Of a stretch of DNA of 64,000 nt, positions 35,756-47,414 are shown one piece after another. The notes under the pieces were generated by a model, which saw only the letters and a list, made by a program, of their open reading frames with translations, was not told the origin of the DNA and ran no database searches. Numbering within the stretch: position 1 is the first letter of the stretch; each line of letters starts with the position of its first letter. Location: the NCBI GenBank assembly GCA_008477525.1, contig SPDT01000006.1, forward strand, positions 2,197,501 through 2,261,500, written 5' to 3'. A program made the translations under genes and the position numbers. The stretch comes from Hypomyces perniciosus (taxonomy: Eukaryota > Ascomycota > Sordariomycetes > Hypocreales > Hypocreaceae).

Positions 35756-36720
35756 ATGTCCGTGTCCATTGCTCCAACAGAAACCATAACCTCCTTGCCT
35801 TTGCCCTTGGTCCCTGTGTCCCCTCACCGCAAGGATGAGCCAGAGCAAGAGTCCCTGAAGGCGTCGTCTTGCATCCTCCAGCAGAAGCCCATCTCAGTGA
35901 CACTAGACGGGCCAGCCATATTCTCCTTGACCCTAGGCGTTGTTCTGTTGATTCACTTCCTGGACTCATACCTGGCCGAAGTGTTCGTGAGCCTCGTCCC
36001 CATCGTGCTCCTCGTCCGCAACGACTACCACAACTTCCTCAGCCTTGGACCAGGCGGCACGCCATCAACATTCCAAGGCTACCTCCGAATAACCTTCCTC
36101 CGTCTCCTCTCCCTCCGCGACCCCTTCACAGCTCCCAAGCCCGACCCGAGCCGCTTCCCCAAAGAAGGTATCCTAAACCGTAAAGAAGTCCTCCCATACC
36201 GCGCGGGTCCACGGCCCCAGGTGGCTGGCATCGCACCCCAGCGACAGATCGACCAACACGGCTCCCGAAGGTGTTATCTCGCCCTACGCCGAGCCATGGA
36301 GAAGCTCAGTCTGCAAACCCCCAAGAAGTTCGGAACGGAGCGGTCCTGTCTTGAGAAGCATGGGCTGGCCCTGTTTGCGAGACATCCGCTGCAGACGAAT
36401 TGCCAGGGCGAGATCTGCCATGTGCATGACTCGGACCACTCGATGCACATGTGTCTCCATCCCGATGATATCAAGGTGGTTCTGGGGAAGGGCTGGGGTC
36501 AGAGACACCCGCTTGCCTGGAGAAACAGGTTCATAACCATGCCTGTGTCTCAAGACTTTCTCATGGTCTACGCACCAAGAGGTGAGATTCATTTCCCCTC
36601 TCCCGCTCGTTTTGTACTCACGATGTTGCAGATGAACAAGAGCTTCAAATCGTCTACCGAATCATCCAAGCTTCGATCTGGTACACCCTCGCTGAAGAAG
36701 TCGAGATGGATTCCATATGA
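35756..36720 (+). CDS. Fungal luciferase-family protein (DUF5519-type), membrane anchored
   Basis: Exons 35756-36581 and 36632-36720 encode 304 residues; donor GTGAGA, acceptor CAG, in phase. Residues about 53-87 form one long or two short membrane spans. Then follow RNDYHNFLSLGPG, an STFQGYLRITF segment, LPYRAGPRPQ (146-155), EICHVHDSDHSMHM (219-232), the signature KGWGQRHPLA (245-254), YAPR (272-275) and an IIQASIWYT end. The same blocks in the same order occur in the basidiomycete luciferase Luz, which oxidises 3-hydroxyhispidin and also has an N-terminal span. This is family membership: the substrate here is unknown and no hispidin synthase or hydroxylase lies nearby. The C-terminal exon supplies the last conserved block. 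Confidence 0.8.
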
Positions 36721-36967
36721 ACATCTTGTTTCGAAATCCACTTTTCTGAATCCCGCCGTTCCTGTATTCTTCACCAGGTTATGCAGTGCAAGGCGTTTCC
36801 GGCGTTATGGCGGACATGAATTATTTAATCTTTCGATAATGGTACACGAGGTCATGCATGATGGGCCAGGGAGTTTTGTATTGGGTATTTGTATTATTCA
36901 TTTCATGAACTTGTAAATGTACTGATACAGGTAGTAATACATCTGTCGAGCAAAGCCACTCCTCGCT
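36721..36967. other. Short convergent gap
   Basis: 247 bases between the luciferase-family stop and the CUS2 stop; contains only 3' flanks. Confidence 0.6.
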
Positions 36968-38180
36968 CTACTCTGAGTCCTCATTCTCTGGGTTTTTGGA
37001 CTTGTTGAATTTCTCCTTACCTGACGCCAGTGATGCTTCTACTGTTCGACCATCAAAACTTCTCCCATGCATGAGCTTTATACAAGCAGTGGCAGATTCG
37101 ACATCTTTGAACTTGACGGAGACGATTCCCTCAGGCTCCTGGTCATACAATACCACGCTGGTCACCGCGCCTAGTTTGGAACACTCGTCTCGAACGTCTT
37201 CTTTGATCTCTAGAAGAGCAGCAGGATCTTCCTCAAGCTCCTTCAACGTGAACATGTGCCGAAGGATCACCGTTTTGTCTCGCTTCGAATTGGCTGCCGT
37301 TAGTATCGGGTAAGGGTCGTCGTCATCCCAGTCGGCGAGCTTGGCATCCAGTTTCTGCGTCTTCTTGATAATCTTTTGGCGATCCCTGTCGTTCCTTTGC
37401 TTCTTTTCTCCACCCTGACCATTGCCGTTGCTTCCCTCGCCTCCATTCTGATCGTAACTCGTCTTCTTGTAGCTCGAGTCTGCAGCTTGAACACGCATCC
37501 TTCCGTCTCGCGTCCCATTTGAGGTGTACCTGAAGTCCGTATCATCCAACAACATAGTCGCCATCTCAACACTCTGTGGCTTGAAGAAGACCACCAAGGC
37601 GTCGCCCTTGAAATTGCCCTCGGCATCTGTATACATCTTAATCCGCGGCGCTCCGCTGTCGATTTCCTCGGCGATGACGCCTCCTTTGCGTGAGAACAGC
37701 TCGTGGATTTCCTCGACGGTAGCATCGAGGGGAAGCCCGGTCACGTAGACGGCAGTGTTTTGCTTGGGCTGCGGCGGTGCCTTTTGCTTCTTGCTGGGGC
37801 GTGTAGGTTTCGACGTCTCAGCGCTCTAAGATTAAGAGGAGGAGAAAAGAGTCAGCATTCTGGTGAATGTAGGCCGCGATGTTCAATGCGACAAAGGTGC
37901 CGCCTTGGAAGCCTACCGAGTCCCCATTCTCAGCACCATGCTTCCTCTTTTTCGCCGGGGCGTCATCAATCGCAGGACCTGAGCTTTGTTCTCGAAACTC
38001 GTACGCATCGTCGTCGTTTAATGGCTCCTCATCCGCAAGAACCCACTTCTTCAGTTCAGCGTCGAATTCGTATTCCGTGCCATCGTCATGGACCGCGATG
38101 AATTTGTTATCGAGCTTGGAGAAGGAGATGCGGTCGTCGCTATCGAACTCCTGTATGTCGGTAGGAAATGACACGTCCAT
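36968..38180 (-). CDS. CUS2: U2 snRNP-associated splicing factor Cus2 / Tat-SF1
   Basis: Exons 37917-38180 and 36968-37825 encode 373 residues; donor GTAGGC, acceptor TAG. The N-terminal part has the acidic DDGTEYEFDAELKKW motif found in Tat-SF1 proteins; RRM1 spans about 112-200 (AVYVTGLPLDATVEEI), a basic/Asn linker follows, and a second RRM of the UHM type lies near 255-355 (VSVKFKDVESATACI). The end is acidic. The protein helps fold U2 snRNA and contacts SF3b1 before Prp5 acts; Prp5 itself sits at the left edge of this window, by chance as far as I can tell. An earlier in-frame ATG at 38294 exists, but the family start is MDVSFPTD. Confidence 0.88.
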
Positions 38181-38603
38181 CGCGTCGATTTTCCTGGGTT
38201 TGAGGAGAGGAGGTTTGGTGGAAGGAGGAAGAAAGGAATGTTGAAGCTTGTAAGCGGGAAGGTCTGCTACGTCTTGTGCGCATAGTACTTGCATAGTACG
38301 AAGTACGCCTCACAGTACTTGCTGCAGTCCCCACCATACCATCCGGTGCCTGGATGCAAAATGCGGGAGTTAGATGTTCAGCCAGATTCGCATTTTCTAC
38401 TATTACTACTACTAATATATCATTTGGAATCGCAGGATTGCCTTAATTTGTATCTTTTGATTTGTAGGCACCAATCGAGTATCTGTCTACGGAGCACTAC
38501 TTATACACCTCCGCGTAGACAGACTACTTGTAGTCGCCGTCCTAACAATGGCTGGCCTGAATCTGTGTGCTCGTTACAGTTTATGAACGCTCCTCCGGCA
38601 GCA
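38181..38603. other. Intergenic: CUS2 promoter and RPN13 3' flank
   Basis: Contains a TAGTACGAAGTACG motif at about 38294. No gene is visible. Confidence 0.6.
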
Positions 38604-40120
38604 TTATCGCTTCTTTTCCTGTACCGTCTTCTTCACACCTTCAATAAACGCCTGAACAGCGTAGCCACCGCCCATAGGCATTCCACCCTGCAGGTAACCT
38701 CCATTTTCGACTCTGACGCTCAGTGCATCTGCGATGCTGGGCAATCCTCCATCTCTGAGAGCCATTGTGAGAGTGGATAGAGCCTGATGGAACTGAGGAC
38801 TTCGCAGCACCTTCTTCAGCAAGCTCCGCTTGTCTGCCAAAGAAAGGGATGCCATAGCAGTTTTGACCTGTTCTCCAGTCGGTTCAGCCTTGCCATCGAG
38901 GTCGGAAGAACTGCTGGCGAGCACAATGACTGCTGGGGGAAGGAAGCTGAGAAGAATGTCTGCCTTCTCAGCCGAAACAGTATCAATCATTGGGACCGTG
39001 ATTGTTGTTGGGAGTAGATGACTCAGATGGGGATAGGAAATGTCTGCATGTTGCTGTTGCTGTTGTTGTCCTCCTCCAGCAAGGCCAGACTGACTTCTCA
39101 AAGAATCGAGAAAGTTCCGCACCGCAGCCGCGGCGTCTGGGGCAGAAGAAGAAGCTCTGCAAGATAGGTCAGCTATGTCAGTGCCTGGTTAGTGAGATCA
39201 CGCAGGCGGATCTGTCATATCACTCGGCGTAAGTTCTGTTCTGTTCAGAGGCGCAAGGAACTCTTGTAGTGCATTTATTGGCCTTCTTTGGGCGCCAAAT
39301 ATGTTGTTGATTCTCTGGAACCAGTGACATGAACCAGCCGACCAAACCATCCGCATTCAACGCATTTCAACCATGAAGGGGGGAGTACCTACGCTCTTGC
39401 GCCGTCGGCCCCGCCTTCTCTCGAGCCCGAGCCCTCTTCTCTTACATCGCCTCCAGTTGCATCAGCACCTGCCCCGCCGCTGCCACCCGAATGGTGATGC
39501 TGGCCGTGACCTTCGACGTCTTCCATGGCCTCGTCATCGTCGCCTTGTCGGTCATCGTTGTTCCGGACTGCGGCCAGTTCCCTGTTCACGTCGACCTCCT
39601 CGCCCTGCAAAATCCGGTTGACGATATCGCCGATGTTGCGATCTCGTGGGCTGAAGTAGCTTGGATCCCCGTTCCTGCCCTGTGGCTTCGATTGCAGCCA
39701 AAAGAGGTGTCGTGAGGAGGAGGAGGCGAACTTGAGAACGAATATGCGACCGTTGGTTTTCGAGGTCGGCTGAGGCGTTGTATTGTATTCGTAGGGAACA
39801 AAGCTACCATCGGTGGGAACCATCACAAGATCGAGCTCGTGCTCATCGGTGGGCGCGTCCCGTCGCCGCCAGCAGAAGTGTACCAGGTCTATTTGTCGTC
39901 GGAATATTTTCTCAAAAATGAATATATGCAGTGTACTCACCATCTTCAGAGTATAGGTAAATGTAGCCGGGCCCAGGTGTTGGCTTAACCTTCCATGGTC
40001 TCGACGAGGTCTGCCAATAAGTGATGTCAGCGACGGATGTGTTTGAAGTATTGTGCAGCCATGGCTTACGTCGACCTCGCACTGGCCGGCCTTGAAGGTA
40101 ATTGCAGGCACAATCGACAT
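38604..40120 (-). CDS. RPN13: 26S proteasome ubiquitin receptor Rpn13 (ADRM1)
   Basis: Exons 40070-40120, 39941-40010, 39393-39888 and 38604-39156 encode 389 residues. The N-terminal Pru domain (about 1-125) starts ITFKAGQCEVD and has GYIYLYSEDDLVHFCWRRR and LFWLQ; it docks on Rpn2 and binds ubiquitin. A long acidic, Gly- and Asp-rich linker (about 160-240) separates it from the C-terminal DEUBAD helical domain (about 270-375) that recruits UCH37-type deubiquitinases where present. A short Gln run (QQQQQQ) lies in the linker. The full two-domain form contrasts with the short Pru-only Rpn13 of budding yeast. Confidence 0.9.
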
Positions 40121-41400
40121 GGCGAAAACTTGGTTGTAGGAGATTTATGGGAAAGGGTTCTGTTGCGTGGAAACGGAGAGTCGTGGTGGTGGAGGCAGAG
40201 CTCTCCTCAGATACGTCGCCTTGGGCCTGGGCAACTGTACTGTTGCAGGCTGCAGGAGCTCTTACGTCGAGCTTGGAGCAAGGTGGGGCGCCGGGCCGAT
40301 ATTTCTCCAGCATCAATGGGGCCAATATTTTTCTCTCCAAATAAAGAGCGCCTCTTCCTCGCGAACTTTTCCCAACATCCTTTCCAAACGCAATTCTGCG
40401 ACAACTCGGTTCCAAAGAATGGATATATGAATGCCATGAGCTTGGACGTCTTTGACGTTTGGGACGATATACTGCGTCATGCATTTCATGTATTGTTGCT
40501 AATGGTCATCTCGACCACCTAGCACTTACCACTTACCAGTGGGTATGCATTCAAAGTTTTCTTCTCGCTCCCCTAACCTCTCCCTTACCTGATGAGAACA
40601 ATTGGTCCGTGTTTCGGAGGCGGCCTCAAGACCCGCCAACTGACGACGCAACAAGCACTATGTGCAGCTCTGACTTGTTCATCTTACATCACTTTCTATG
40701 AACGCATTGTTTGGCGATATTTGACTAACATGCGTTTCAGTTGCAGCTAGATCGAATTGTCACGAAACTCGAGAGAACCAGCCGGCTTTAGCTGTACCTC
40801 TGTCTCTCATGGGTGAGACAGTCGGTCGAACCCAACGAGTACTCATTATCGAGGTAGCTTAGGCTTGCTTGGTTGCCCACGTAGAGTCAGACCGTAGTTG
40901 TTCGTATATGGTAGAATTTGAGGCATGGGATACTATATGTTTTGCAGTGTTGGAATAGTTAGCCGAAGTATCTGTATCAGTATAGGTAGACTTGACATTG
41001 AAGAGCTAAATGGAGTTTCTTGGTCTATTCGAGAGTAACAAACTGAAGGCACGATTTCCACCATGATACTGAATCAAAACGCGTCAAGACCTCTTGTGCT
41101 GGTAGAAGCAGCGTGGAATCCACCTGACTTTTCTGACTCGAGCTTTTGCACCGCGTCTGAATCGCGGGGCAATTGGTAGCAGAAATTCGGTGGTGGGCCA
41201 CTAAATACATAGTAGTATGTATTACTTCATACATGGTCCGTACAATCAAGGAGTCGTCTGGTCAAGCGTCATGGACATCTCTTCATAGACCACACGCGTG
41301 ACTCTTCAACTTCATCAGCGGCCAACTTGATCTATATTAGTAGATCACTCCGTCTCTCCTTTCAATCCCCAAAGGCATCTCATCCAATGTTGTTTTGAGA
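40121..41400. other. Divergent intergenic region RPN13 / PSF1
   Basis: 1.28 kb; no gene found. Frames on either strand are short and have no family signature. Confidence 0.55.
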
Positions 41401-42169
41401 ATGTACGGAGATTTGGGCATCAAATTGGTATGGCAATCCCCCGTTTCATCTTGGATGTTGCGGCGCGTTCTCACCTGTTCTGATAGGTTCAACACGCCAA
41501 AAGGACCCAGAACCTCGCACATCTGCCACCATACCAGGCAGAACTTGTTCGCGCCGTGACCAGAGAAGTCAGAGACCTGGATAAAGATGTCGCCGACCTG
41601 CTCGAGCCCTTCCAAGGCTCTTTCGACCCCGCAGAGGACCAGGCGGTGGCATGCACGCTGCTTGTAAATCACCTCTCCATGCGAAGAAACAAGCGATGCC
41701 TACTGGCGTACCACCGAACCCGGACGGACAAGCTAGAGGAGCTTGTTTGGAACGGCGCAGATGTCATTGACCTGTCTGGTCAGCAGGTGCGAGATACAGG
41801 CGCGTCTGCGAATGGTGCTTCAGTCGCTAGCGGTGATGGAGCAACGAGCAGCCTTAGCCCCCAAGAGGAGGATTACGTGAGACAGTACAGCGACTTGCTG
41901 GCGGCATACAAGGGCCAATGGACCGATATTGATCTGACAGGTAGTCTTGAACCACCTCGTGATCTGTTCATTGATGTCCGCGTACTTAAGGATGCCGGAG
42001 AGATACAGACGGAATACGGGTAACGATCCACCATTGAATACTGTTGATGGGAGCCATGTCTAACGATTGATTTAGGGCAATTACGTTGACAAAGAATAGC
42101 CAATTCTATGTTCGCCAGGGCGATGTAGAGCGGCTGATTGCACAAGGATATCTGCAGAAGCTCAGCTGA
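41401..42169 (+). CDS. PSF1: GINS complex subunit Psf1
   Basis: Exons 41401-41427, 41487-42019 and 42076-42169 encode 217 residues. The nine-codon first exon gives the canonical MYGDLGIKL start, and the second exon opens with VQHAKRTQNL and AVTREVRDLDKDVADLLEP, a Psf1 hallmark. The helical A domain runs to about 150; the small B domain (LFIDVRVLKDAGEIQTEYG through TKNSQFYVRQGDVERLI) closes the protein. GINS joins Cdc45 and Mcm2-7 to form the replicative CMG helicase, and the Psf1 B domain contacts Cdc45. Donors are GTATGG and GTAACG. Confidence 0.93.
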
Positions 42170-43430
42170 ATCCCGGAAACCGGCATATATTACTATGCTT
42201 GTTTTCTGGGGTTCTGGTAGCAAGTCATTGGTCACGTCGGATGTGCCCGAAGATGGCATGCCAGTTCTATTAAGCAGGCCCTCAATCTCAGCATAGATCG
42301 CTGGCGGTTGCGGCGCCTGACATCAACCCGGGGCCTATGAAGATCTAATTAGGCCTTTTCCCAGGATGGCTTGCCAGCGACTTTTGTTGAGAAGAAGCAA
42401 GTTGTGCGGTGAGCGAGATGGTCGGTTGCACCAACTGCAGTCTCTACGACAACAGCTTAGCCACTCAGTTAGGGTCTGCTGGGAGAAAACCACCACAAAA
42501 CTAACCTACACGAACTCCAATATGGGCGTTGAAGTTATCCTAGTTAACCTCGAACTTTGAGGCTAAACCTCGCTTTTCTCGAGGGGAATATCCGATTCTT
42601 GGGTTTATCATTTGTGCCAGAATGGCCATTAAAATTCCGGAAAACCGAGATATGTACGAAGTACGGAGGCGCAGATAACGTCTTAGGCTACAGAGATGGC
42701 GAACGTCATGAATAGGAACAGAGTTCCATACCTTAGGTTCGGTAATTGATGCAATCAGATGCCCCACTGCGCCAGCCTTATCCAGGTACTTACTGCAAAC
42801 AGGGAATAATCAGCAATTCATTGGCCAATTTCACATGCAAAGCTGAAACAACACAATGACTGCATGACGTAAATGTAAAAATGGAAGACAACCAACCTTG
42901 ACCAGGATAGCAATTGCAATGTACACAGCCCTGTCGAGCCTGCGGGAAATGAATCGTGTTATAGCGCTTCGTACTTGGTAGGATTAGTAGTACGAAGTAG
43001 TAGTTATCCGTATCTGTTCACCTGATCAACTGTGTGTAAGACCTAGTACTACTACTATTGCTTTCTGGCTTATGATTCCGAGTAGATAAGCTCCAATGTC
43101 GCCCGCGCCGGACCCGGTGCCGGCGCCACAGACCCGGAAATTTCTTGATCTAGCAAGGTTTCTCTTGATAGCATTATCTTCGACGATGCGTCCGCGTCTC
43201 TGTGGATTTTTCCGTTGTTGTCTTCATGGCGTCACCCTTTCGTCTGCCCTCTGGTCTCCTGCCTGCCTACCTATGTAAGGTAGCATCTAGCATGTACGAA
43301 GCAGGTCACCTGTATCGTCTCCACACTTCATTTACGACTTGCTTCCAAGCTATCAGTTCTTTGCTCATGCTCCATCCTTGAGCTTTTCGCCGATTGGCTC
43401 GCTGAGAGCTCCCGCATTCGGCGCAAAACG
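42170..43430. other. Intergenic between PSF1 and the VSB1-type gene
   Basis: Two tandem genes are separated by 1.26 kb. It holds TACGAAGTACGG near 42655 and TACGAAGTA near 42990, and a pyrimidine-rich leader before 43431. No gene is recognisable. Confidence 0.55.
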
Positions 43431-46400
43431 ATGTCGTCCTCTGTCCTGGGCTTCTCTCCGTGGAGGAGGAGGGCGTCTAGTCTGACCTCACAGCCCGAGC
43501 AATCGCAGCATGACAGTTCGGACGCCTCTAGCCACCATGGCGGCCCGGCGCTCGGGGTCGCATCTTCTCAACAACTCTCGTCGTCTGTGGGCTCTATACA
43601 AGCCTACAAAGAGCCGATCCGTTCCTTCATCCACGGTTCAGTCCGAGATCAATTGGGTACTGCAATACAGCAATCGATCCGTCCTACTAGTCATATCGCT
43701 AACAAGGATCCAGCCCCCATTGACAGCGCGCAGAATGCGCGGACGGTGCGTGAAGACACGGCCGAGCTAGCAAGTTATCTGCTCTCCGATGGTTCAGCGC
43801 AGAGACGTCCTGCCTTTCTACAGCGAACCAGATCCTCACTTTTCGAAGTGTTCGGGTCAGAATCGGGCGACGCCGAGTCCGTGGATGATAGCATGCGACA
43901 CTCCCAGACGATCCACGAGGTCTCTGAACCAACGTCGTCAGATGACCAAGAAGATGACGAACTTACAGAGGAGGAAGAGGGACCGTCTATGCTCTCTAAT
44001 CTACTCAAGAAATCATCACCGCCCTCGTCAGTACGAAACGAATCCGTCACCCCTAGAGTTCGATTCGAAGAGCCTGAAGTTGGACAACTGGAATCACATG
44101 TAGCTGAGGCGCGACAACTTCGACCAGAGAATGGAGACTTGGAAGCCTCCGAGCACACCCCACTATTGAGAAGGGCGTCTCCTGGATCTGGTGGTGGTAG
44201 TGCTGATACTGACCTTGAGGGACAGAAGAGTCGGCCAGGAAAGAGGTGGTTGAACGGCCTAGCTGCGGGCGGCCAAAGAATAGAGCGCCATGTTGCCGGG
44301 GTTGTGAAAGTAGCATCCGACCCGCGAAGTTGGAATGGAAAGGCAATTTGGCAAAATGCCGTCGTGGAGCCGGTTTCATGTCTTCCTGCGGTTGTCGTAG
44401 GCCTGCTCCTGAACATTTTGGATGCCCTATCCTACGGTGAGTTCTGATTCGGGGACAGTATTAGTCCCATAACTAACAAGGTTAGGCATGATTCTATTCC
44501 CTCTTGGAACCCCCATCTTCGCTCACCTAGGGTCTGCCGGAATCTCGATCTACTACGTCAGCACCATCGTCTCCCAACTGGTCTTCTCCACTGGCAGTAT
44601 TTTCAAGGGTGCCGTTGGATCTGAGCTGGTACGCACAAAATCCATCCTTGGCAACTCAGACTACTGACATAGCCACTTAGATCGAAGTCGTTCCCTTTTT
44701 TCACAACATGGCTGCAAAGATCCTGGATATCGTGGGTGAAGACAACCCTGACGCTGTGATTGCTACGACCATCGTGGCATACGCCGTCAGCTCCATGATG
44801 ACTGGCCTTGTCTTCTATCTCATGGGGCGATTCAAGTTTGGCTACATGGTTGGATTCATCCCTAGGCACATATTAATTGGCTGCATAGGCGGCGTCGGGT
44901 GGTTCTTGATCGCTACTGGCTTAGAAGTCTCAGCCCGATTGGATGGTAACCTTGAGTACAACCTCGACACTGTTCAGCAGCTAATACGGCCTGGGACACT
45001 TCCGCTCTGGATCTGCCCTCTTGTCCTTGCTATGGTCCTCTTCTATGGTCAGACTAGGGGTGCATCGAAATACTTCCTCCCTCTATTTATCTTGGCTATC
45101 CCGTTGGTATTCTACTTTTTTGTACTTTCACTGGATGTACTGGATCCGAACAGCCTTCGAGATCATGGCTGGATTTTCAAGGGGCCACCACCGGGCGAAC
45201 CATGGTGGTACTTCTATACCCTGTACAGTGAGTTACTGTTCCTTGGCCCATCTGGTTACCCCTGGTCGATGCTGACAGATTGGCAGAATTGAACCTTGTC
45301 CACTGGGGAGCAGTGACTGAAGTTATTCCGGCAATGTTAGCTCTGACATTCTTCGGCATTCTTCACGTTCCCATCAACGTACCTGCTCTAGCACTCAATT
45401 CTGGCGAAGATAACGCCGACCTGGACAATGAGTTGAGACTTCATGGATATTCCAACTTCCTCTCAGGGTGTCTAGGTAGCATTCAGAACTACTTGGTATA
45501 TGCCAATACTGTGTTCTTCTTACGTTCTGGTGGGAACCGCCGACTTGCAGGTTATATGCTTGCAGTTCTCACTTTCGGCGTCATGATTATTGGTCCCAGC
45601 GTCATGGGCTGGATCCCAGTCATGATGGTTGGGACACTCATCTTTGATCTCGGCTTTGAGCTATTAATTGAAGCCGTGTGGCTTCCACGGAAGAAGTTAA
45701 AACTTGCTGAATATCTCACGGTCATTGTTATCGTCTTAGTAATGGGCATTTACGACTTCGTTGTTGGCATTGGCGTTGGTATTCTCCTGGCCTTCGTATC
45801 GCTCATCATTCAAGCGTCGAGAGTCTCTGCGATTCGGGCTTCTTACGATGGCGAGGTTGTCACCTCTACTGTCCGGCGCAACCCGTCACAGGATAACTAC
45901 CTTAACCAAGTTGGCCGGCAGATTTACATCATGAAACTCACAGGATATTTATTCTTCGGGACCGTTGTCAGCGTCGAGGCAAAGATACGTGCGCTTTTAG
46001 ATGACCATGCATTTGCCAAAAAGCCGATTAAGTTTCTGATTTTGGATTTGTGGCATGTTAGCGGACTCGATTATTCGGCGGGCGAAGCCTTCAACACGAT
46101 CAGCCGGTTGCTGGACAATAAGGGCGTGCACTTGATCCTCAGTGGCCTGGATGCTGATAGTGAGTTGGGCCAAAACCTCAGAGCTGTGGGTCTGGGCAGT
46201 GGTGATATCGAGGTCATGATGCTGCCAGACCTGAACTCAGCTTTGGAGAGTTGCGAGAACGAGTTGTTAAAGACGCTGTATGCTAGGCAGGAGGAAATCA
46301 ACTCTGCAAAGCGGGCTGCCACCACCAGTATGGATGTTCCGGCAGCAGCATCCACGACTCTGTCTTCTTTCGACCCGCCGTTCAACTCCCCTCGTCAGAC

Positions 46401-46920
46401 TCATCTTGTTGAGGCTGCGCACGAGGCTCTCAATAGTGCGGAGGTCCAGAGCCGATCGAGGTGGCAGAGTTTCAACGAGCCGCTGCGGCTCATGCTTCAG
46501 ATCTTCCAGGGCCTAAGCGACAAGAACGAAGACTTTTGGTTCCAAGCAACAAAGTACTTTGCTCGCAGGGAATACCCTGCCGGGACAGTACTCTTCCGAC
46601 GCGGCGAGCCAGCTACTGGATTCTACCTCCTTGAGCGTGGTATCCTTCGGGCGGAGTACGATCTTCCTCAAGGATGGCTTTGCGAGAGCATAGTGGCGGG
46701 AACGACATGTGGAGAGCTACCATTCTTCTCCGAGACGGAGCGAACGGCAACGGCACAAGTAGAAAGGGACTGTACGGTCTGGCTGATGGAGCAGGAATCT
46801 TGGTTGAAGCTCCAGAAGGAGGAGCCGGAGGTTGCGAGGGAACTGTTGAGGATATCATTGAAGCTGACAAGTGAACGGATGAGTGCTATCACGTCGTACA
46901 TTCTGACTACGGCGGGTTAG
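43431..46920 (+). CDS. VSB1: SulP-STAS-cNMP transporter, Vsb1 type
   Basis: Exons 43431-44436, 44486-44628, 44681-45227 and 45287-46920 encode 1109 residues. A Ser- and acid-rich N-terminal tail of about 300 residues, with a dileucine-like EHTPLLRR sequence, precedes a SulP transmembrane core of 10 or more spans (about 315-710), a STAS domain (about 745-860) and a cyclic-nucleotide-binding-like beta-roll (about 930-1060, with [20 protein letters not shown] and [15 protein letters not shown]). This domain order is that of yeast Ygr125w/Vsb1, a vacuolar membrane protein needed to store basic amino acids, so I infer vacuolar arginine/lysine storage rather than sulfate uptake. The roll may be regulatory and need not bind cyclic nucleotide. 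Confidence 0.88.
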
Positions 46921-47414
46921 ATGGTCGCCTTGGCGATGAGACTGTATTTACCCAGGCACTGGTTGGATACGGACAATGGGTTAGCGTTGATGAATTTGTA
47001 CATACAAACATGCACTGGGAGGGGAGTCTGGGAATCTATGCCTCTGTCTCGGATCTGAGGAAGAAAACGCTGTTTAGTCATGCGGCCCTATTGACTCGAC
47101 TTTTAGCCTACCTCGCCCTGGCCAATATTGCTTTGAATGTTGCCCAATGATAGACTCTCTATCTCAGCAATTGCATACACTGCCCTGTGTTATGTGATAA
47201 TTTGCAATTACGCCACTGTATTCTGCGTGCGGGTTCATCTTGACAATATCCTTGTGATTACTGCGGGATGTCCAGGCAGCATTGGTGCCCATGAGTCGGT
47301 TTGCCACATCGCTCCAAAGGCGCACTTGACATATGGCCATGAGAATCCGAGAACAAGAATTCTTCCTGTTCATCATCACACTCTTGCCAGGCTGAATAAC
47401 GGGACCAAAGAAGA
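46921..47414. other. Intergenic between VSB1-type gene and STK19-family gene
   Basis: 494 bases with only short frames; it must hold the 3' end of one gene and the promoter of the next. Confidence 0.6.

Noticed and set aside
38181..38294. Earlier in-frame ATG for CUS2
   Set aside because: The added residues do not resemble the family N-terminus, which begins at MDVSFP.
40825..40850. GGTCGAACCC string that resembles a tRNA B box
   Set aside because: No acceptor or anticodon stem can be formed around it on either strand.
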